DNA of 45,164 nucleotides from positions 1 to 45,164 of the forward strand of contig JAHDBF010000007.1 in the NCBI GenBank assembly GCA_020630525.1, given 5' to 3'. Numbering within the stretch: position 1 is the stretch's first letter; every line of letters starts with the position of its first letter. The position numbers and the translations under genes are program-made. The DNA comes from Saprospiraceae bacterium (GTDB taxonomy: Bacteria > Bacteroidota > Bacteroidia > Chitinophagales > Saprospiraceae). The notes under the pieces are model-generated. The model ran no database searches. It was given only the letters and a program-made list of their open reading frames with translations, and was not told the origin of the DNA. Shown here in pieces: positions 41,202 through 45,164 of this stretch.

Positions 41202-42281
41202 ATGGTAGTATTATTAATTGTATTTTTCGTTTTGTCTATTGGATTCTCATTCTTATGTTCAATCCTTGAGGCTGTATTGTTGAGTATTACTCCTTCTTAC
41301 ATTACTACAGAAGTCCAAAAAGGATCATCAATCGGTCATAGTTTACAAGCATTTAAAAAGGACATCGATCGTCCGCTTTCTGCAATATTAACACTTAATA
41401 CAATTGCACATACAGTTGGTGCCATTGGTGTAGGTGCAACGGCAGGAAAAGTTTTTGGCGCTAACTACATTGATCTTGGATTTATGTCATTGAGTTATGA
41501 GTCAATTATCGCTGTATTCATGACATTAGCAATATTAATTTTGTCCGAAATTATTCCAAAGACATTGGGTGCAAATTTCTGGAGAAGTTTGGCACCATTT
41601 ACTGTGACGACCCTTAAAATATTGATGTTTTTGTTAGCACCATTTGTATGGGTTTCCCAGTTAATTACTAAAAGTATGAAGTCTGACAAACACAAAAGTG
41701 TACTGACAAGAACAGACTTTATGGCTATGACAAATGCCATCGAACAGAGTGGTGGAATTGAGCAAGATGAATCTACGATCATAAGAAACGTACTAGAATT
41801 CGAAAAGAAAACTGTTAAAGAAATTATGTCTCCAAAGACAGTGGCTGTTATGGCAGACGCAGAACAGACGGTAGAAGCATTTTATAATCAACATGGTAAG
41901 TTGGCATTTTCAAGGATTCCGATCTATAGCGAAAAGCAAGACAATATCGTAGGAATGGTGTTAAAAGACGACATTTATCAGACACTAGCGGAGGATAAAA
42001 ATGAAACTAAACTAAAAGACATAAAACAAGCTATCCAATATGTGGGTGATAAAACCACACTTAAGGAATTGTTCAATCGTTTAACAAGACAGAAAAACCA
42101 TTTGTCTGTTGTAGCAGATGATTTTGGAAATGTAGTTGGTTTGGTAAGTATGGAAGACTTATTTGAAACATTACTTGGAAGGGAAATCATGGATGAAACA
42201 GATACAGTTTCTGACTTGCAAGATCTGGCTAAACAAAAATGGGAGCAAAAGAAAAATAAGTTAGATCAAGGTAAAGCTTAA
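41202..42281 (+). CDS. CNNM/CorC-family membrane protein with DUF21 and tandem CBS domains
   Basis: A 359-residue integral membrane protein. The DUF21/CNNM transmembrane domain (about 1-155) has hydrophobic helices near 3-25, 55-80, 95-115 and 125-150 with SEIIPKTLGANF, the conserved acidic helix of this family. Two CBS repeats follow (about 200-325), including VKEIMSPKTVAVMADAEQTVEAFY and QKNHLSVVADDFGNVVGLVSMEDLFETLLG, which bind adenine nucleotides. Relatives (CorB/YhdP, CNNM) transport Mg2+ or other cations in the inner membrane. The usual C-terminal CorC_HlyC domain is absent. Confidence 0.88.
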   Translation: MVVLLIVFFVLSIGFSFLCSILEAVLLSITPSYITTEVQKGSSIGHSLQAFKKDIDRPLSAILTLNTIAHTVGAIGVGATAGKVFGANYIDLGFMSLSYESIIAVFMTLAILILSEIIPKTLGANFWRSLAPFTVTTLKILMFLLAPFVWVSQLITKSMKSDKHKSVLTRTDFMAMTNAIEQSGGIEQDESTIIRNVLEFEKKTVKEIMSPKTVAVMADAEQTVEAFYNQHGKLAFSRIPIYSEKQDNIVGMVLKDDIYQTLAEDKNETKLKDIKQAIQYVGDKTTLKELFNRLTRQKNHLSVVADDFGNVVGLVSMEDLFETLLGREIMDETDTVSDLQDLAKQKWEQKKNKLDQGKA

Positions 42282-42328
42282 TTATTAAGAAATTATAAAT
42301 CAAAATATTAAGCTTTTAAAATAATCAA

Positions 42329-43159
42329 ATGAAAGCCAAAATTTTATTGCTTCTAATGGTTCTTGGTTTAGGTATGTTTTCTCTTCTAAACACTACTAAA
42401 GAGGAATCTACTACTAATCCTAAGCAATTATTATGGTCAGACGAATTTGACATTGATGGTCTTCCCGATTCATCTAAATGGAGCTATGATGTAGGAGACG
42501 CTTGTAACCTAGAGATGGGTTGCGGCTGGGGAAACAACGAGCTGCAATACTATACGGATTCTAATAAAGAGAATGCAAGAATTGAAAATGGAGTTTTAAT
42601 CATAGAAGCCCACCGCAAGAAAAAGAAAAATAGCGATTATACCTCTGCAAGGTTGGTATCCAAAAACAAAGGAGATTTTAAGTATGGTAGAATGGAAGTA
42701 CGTGCTAAAGTACCAGGCGGATTGGGTACTTGGGCAGCAATATGGATGTTACCTACCGAAAACAAATATGGTATCTGGCCTAGAAGTGGAGAAATAGACA
42801 TCATGGAGCATGTCGGCTTTGAAAAAGACTCAATATTTGGAACGCCTCATACTGAAGCATTCAATGGTATGATAGGAACACAAAAATCTGGAGGAATAAA
42901 AATGTCAGCCGCTGAAAATAAATTTCATACCTATGCAGTAGAATGGACTGAAGATCAAATTACTTGGTACATAGATGATACTAAATATCACCAGTTTAAA
43001 AAAGAAAAAAACGAGTCTGCATATTGGCCATTTGACCAAGATTTTCATTTTATTTTAAATGTTGCTGTCGGCGGAAATTGGGGAGGAAAACATGGCGTTG
43101 ATGAAACAATCTGGCCTAAGAAAATGCTGGTAGACTATGTTAGGGTTTATGAATTATGA
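42329..43159 (+). CDS. Glycoside hydrolase family 16 beta-glucanase (laminarinase-like)
   Basis: A 276-residue secreted enzyme with a signal peptide (about 1-22, no lipobox). The jelly-roll catalytic domain has the family core GEIDIMEHVG, with nucleophile E155, helper D157 and acid/base E160. WGNNELQYYT (67-76), GRMEVRAKVPGGLGTWAAIWMLP and the final VDYVRVYEL match the endo-1,3-beta-glucanase/laminarinase group. It should cut beta-1,3 (or mixed-link) glucans such as laminarin. There is no binding module, T9SS domain or neighbouring PUL gene (no SusCD), so it acts as an isolated periplasmic or secreted enzyme. Confidence 0.92.
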   Translation: MKAKILLLLMVLGLGMFSLLNTTKEESTTNPKQLLWSDEFDIDGLPDSSKWSYDVGDACNLEMGCGWGNNELQYYTDSNKENARIENGVLIIEAHRKKKKNSDYTSARLVSKNKGDFKYGRMEVRAKVPGGLGTWAAIWMLPTENKYGIWPRSGEIDIMEHVGFEKDSIFGTPHTEAFNGMIGTQKSGGIKMSAAENKFHTYAVEWTEDQITWYIDDTKYHQFKKEKNESAYWPFDQDFHFILNVAVGGNWGGKHGVDETIWPKKMLVDYVRVYEL

Positions 43160-43221
43160 TCTCAATCCACCTTTAATCATTACCCACAATTTCATTTCCA
43201 TTTAATAGTTTGCATTCTTTT

Positions 43222-43941
43222 TTAAAGACTAAAAAGGTTATAATTAAAAGAAGTAGTTAGAAACAAATTTTTGTATTTATCTGGTAGAATCTCTCCTTGG
43301 AAATTTACAGCAGTCAAACCAGTACTTATATCAACATTTAATGACATCTTTTCTGAAAACTTATAATTACCACCTATGGTTAATCCTGCGTCAAAAAACT
43401 TTAATTGATTTCCTTCATCAAAAGATTCTGGTGGCACAGGCAACCCTTCACCGTTAGCGGTTGTACCCACAGTTGCATCTGCATTTCCCTTTAGCACGCC
43501 TTTAGCCAAAAAAGCTACTCTAGGACCAAATTGCAATCCTATCTTTTCATTAAAACTGTATAAAAAGGAGATCGGTATTTCTATATAATGCAGGTTAATC
43601 TTTCCATCAACATCAGCGGTATAACTCAATGGTACTTCTACAAATAATCCAGGAGATGGTTCTATCTCTGTTGGGTAATCAACACGATCGACAAATTGTT
43701 GAAAATTTAAACCAGTAAAACTATATAAGACTTTAGACTTCATAGACCATCTGTCATTTATTACACTATTTAGTGAAATCCCTGTACTCGGTCCAATCGC
43801 TGGAGAACCAGTGCCTCCATCTTCATTAGGTCCGTAAACAACACCGACATTTAATCCTAAGCTAAGTCCAACTTCTATTTTGTTTTGAGCAAATAAAGTA
43901 CTAATAAAAAATACAGTTACAATAGTCAATTTGATCCGCAT
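43222..43941 (-). CDS. Outer-membrane beta-barrel protein (PorT/porin-like family)
   Basis: A 239-residue barrel protein with a signal peptide MRIKLTIVTVFFISTLFAQ. Alternating amphipathic strands with typical aromatic girdle residues run to the end (WSMKSKVLYSFTGLNFQ, IEIPISFLYSFNEKIGLQFGPRVAFLAKG, LTIGGNYKFSEKMSLNVDIS, FLTTSFNYNLFSL). It fits the outer membrane beta-barrel family widely used in Bacteroidota (PF13568 type). I chose the ATG at 43941; an in-frame TTG at 43980 would put 13 non-signal residues in front of the signal peptide. The function is unknown. Confidence 0.8.
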   Translation of the reverse strand: MRIKLTIVTVFFISTLFAQNKIEVGLSLGLNVGVVYGPNEDGGTGSPAIGPSTGISLNSVINDRWSMKSKVLYSFTGLNFQQFVDRVDYPTEIEPSPGLFVEVPLSYTADVDGKINLHYIEIPISFLYSFNEKIGLQFGPRVAFLAKGVLKGNADATVGTTANGEGLPVPPESFDEGNQLKFFDAGLTIGGNYKFSEKMSLNVDISTGLTAVNFQGEILPDKYKNLFLTTSFNYNLFSL

Positions 43942-44097
43942 AGCTATACTAATTTGATTAAAAATAACTAATTCACACAAATATTATTAAAAAAATAAAA
44001 GAATTTCTTGGAATCAACAATCCTCGTAACAAGCTAAAAGAAATTACGCTGATTCTATTTTGGCATAACAGTCAAAAACAGAAATTCTATTATTTAG

Positions 44098-44151
44098 ATT
44101 CCCGCTTTCGCGAGAATGAAAGTTAAGTGGCCTCCGATGCCAGCATCTGAG
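44098..44151. repeat. Degenerate dispersed intergenic repeat with two hairpins
   Basis: Stem ATTCCCGC (44098-44105) faces GCGAGAAT (44110-44117) around TTTC, with one mismatch, and is followed by CTCCGATGC-CA-GCATCTGAG (44132-44151), one mismatch. The first half resembles the widespread bacterial repeat ATTCCCGC-GAAA/TTTC-GCGGGAAT found in intergenic regions of many genomes. This copy is decayed. It sits just after the minus-strand T9SS protein and could help terminate its transcript. Confidence 0.6.
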
Positions 44152-44162
44152 AATTCTTATGA

Positions 44163-45122
44163 TTAATGAATGTTCAGAAAACTACCCGTTTTTATAATAG
44201 AGCCATCACTCTTTAATTTATAGAAATATTGTCCTTCAGTTAAGCTTGAAACTGGGATGCCCCTTTTGATATTTTCTGAAAAATATTCTTCAATAACTTT
44301 TCCTTCGAGGTTTATTATCTCAAGTGACAAACTAGGTAAATCAGATGACAATCCAGAAAAATACAACAAATCTTTTGTAGGATTCGGATAAGCATAAACA
44401 TCAATATTTTCCTTTTCTATAGTATTGCTCGTGTATTCAAATTTAAAATCATCAACATATAATGTACTGCCATTCCCGACAAAAAATTCTGGTGGAGCGG
44501 AATTTTTACTCGCAGTAAAAACAGTAAACATGGTATCAGGAGATTCGTTGGTACTGTATTCAAAAGGCAAATCCAAATAAGTATATTCTTCTACCAAGTC
44601 TCCTGTATTAAAAATAGCTCTGCCTATGGTATCAGCCTTATTTTCTTCAGGCCTCCACTTAGTAAGTATACAATATATATCACATGAATCCGGCTGAGAA
44701 ACACCTTGTGGGTTTGTAGTTTCTATAGGCAAATATTTAAAATATCCTGTCATTCGCTTAGGTCTATCTGTAAACGGCGCTCCAGGTTGATAAGACTCTA
44801 ATTGGTTTGCAAAATTTAGCTCAAAAGAGCCAACACCTAAAAATCCTCCAATCGGCAATTGTCCCCATGCGCCAGAGACAATTTTAGCTGCAAAATTTCC
44901 TGATACTACGTCATTAGTTTCTTTAAAAAGGAATATTGGGTTGTCTGTTGCCAAAGTTGTCACTTGATGATTGGTGGCCCAATAACCAGTGGGAATTTCT
45001 AGGTCTACGTTATTTACTGTTGTTAATTCTACTTCCCAGTTTTCAAAATCTCCGTTTTCTAATACAGCTTGACTTTGCAATAATAATGGAAAGAATAGTG
45101 ATAATATTCCAATAATCTTCAT
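44163..45122 (-). CDS. T9SS type A cargo protein, PCMD-like carbohydrate-binding candidate
   Basis: A 319-residue exported protein with a signal peptide (about 1-18, LLLQSQA). The mature N-terminal domain (about 19-235) begins VLENGDFENWE and includes PTGYWATN, AAKIVSG, RPKRMTGYFKYLP and a final strand YVDDFKFEY. This is the layout of the putative carbohydrate-metabolism/binding (PCMD) domain. The C-terminal ~80 residues are a T9SS type A sorting domain starting VYAYPNPTKDLLYF and ending GQYFYKLKSDGSIIKTGSF. It should be secreted or surface attached and perhaps bind polysaccharide; the neighbouring GH16 gene on the plus strand makes a shared glycan theme possible but not shown. Confidence 0.82.
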   Translation of the reverse strand: MKIIGILSLFFPLLLQSQAVLENGDFENWEVELTTVNNVDLEIPTGYWATNHQVTTLATDNPIFLFKETNDVVSGNFAAKIVSGAWGQLPIGGFLGVGSFELNFANQLESYQPGAPFTDRPKRMTGYFKYLPIETTNPQGVSQPDSCDIYCILTKWRPEENKADTIGRAIFNTGDLVEEYTYLDLPFEYSTNESPDTMFTVFTASKNSAPPEFFVGNGSTLYVDDFKFEYTSNTIEKENIDVYAYPNPTKDLLYFSGLSSDLPSLSLEIINLEGKVIEEYFSENIKRGIPVSSLTEGQYFYKLKSDGSIIKTGSFLNIH

Positions 45123-45164
45123 GACAATATAATTCTGATCAGTAGTAAAAGTAATTAAATAATT

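Noticed and set aside
43942-43980. TTG start for the outer-membrane barrel protein
   Set aside because: It would place 13 residues before a textbook signal peptide beginning MRIKLTIV.

Overview
The window looks like chromosomal DNA of a free-living Bacteroidota bacterium, probably from the Saprospiria/Flavobacteriia side of the phylum. The basis is AT-rich composition, several -7 elements of the Bacteroidota form TAnnTTTG, almost no Shine-Dalgarno sequences, two clear type IX secretion (T9SS) type A sorting domains, YtxJ/BrxC bacilliredoxin (implying bacillithiol), OmpA with thrombospondin-3 repeats, and a secreted GH16 glucanase. The genus assignment is inference. I see no rRNA, tRNA, CRISPR array, intact insertion sequence or prophage. 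No stretch above 300 bases lacks a gene; the longest gaps are about 200-235 bases (6142-6357, 31253-31486, 35442-35649, 43942-44162).

Layout. 1-134: repeat-like intergenic DNA with two dyads. 135-6141 (minus): a small basic secreted protein followed by a giant secreted metzincin-type protein. 6358-8720 (minus): pdhB and mpl. 8859-10009 (plus): a 46-residue lipoprotein, ytxJ and mnmD in tight succession. 10094-13132: a three-domain kinase/M23/aminotransferase fusion. 13289-19871: an acidic amino acid symporter followed by a closely packed run of a sortilin-like T9SS protein, a small conserved protein, a TlpA-type lipoprotein and an SDR oxidoreductase. 19935-22526: OmpA-TSP3 protein, a strong terminator, and an MscS channel.

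22513-30013 is the most intriguing region. A TetR regulator diverges from a run of RaiA/HPF-like protein, a small conserved protein, an NTF2-like lipoprotein, an ABC exporter, an HlyD adaptor, a hotdog thioesterase, a TolC channel and an adenylate-kinase-like protein. The ABC protein keeps Walker A but has lost the Q-loop Gln, the LSGGQ signature and the H-loop His, and has Walker B Asp/Glu swapped. The adenylate-kinase-like protein has lost its P-loop and the DGFPR motif. A tripartite envelope system built around two decayed nucleotide-binding proteins is the best candidate here for an undescribed system.

30090-45122 is mostly housekeeping and envelope genes: ferritin, cyclophilin, nucleoid-associated protein, DUF2207 protein, S74-chaperone tail protein, FMN reductase, LURP-one-like protein, two lipoproteins of unknown role, a Cys-rich lipoprotein, ABC-F, a CNNM/CBS protein, GH16, an outer-membrane barrel and a T9SS cargo protein. 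A degenerate dispersed repeat lies at 44098-44151. All assignments come from reading motifs by eye; no database search was run.
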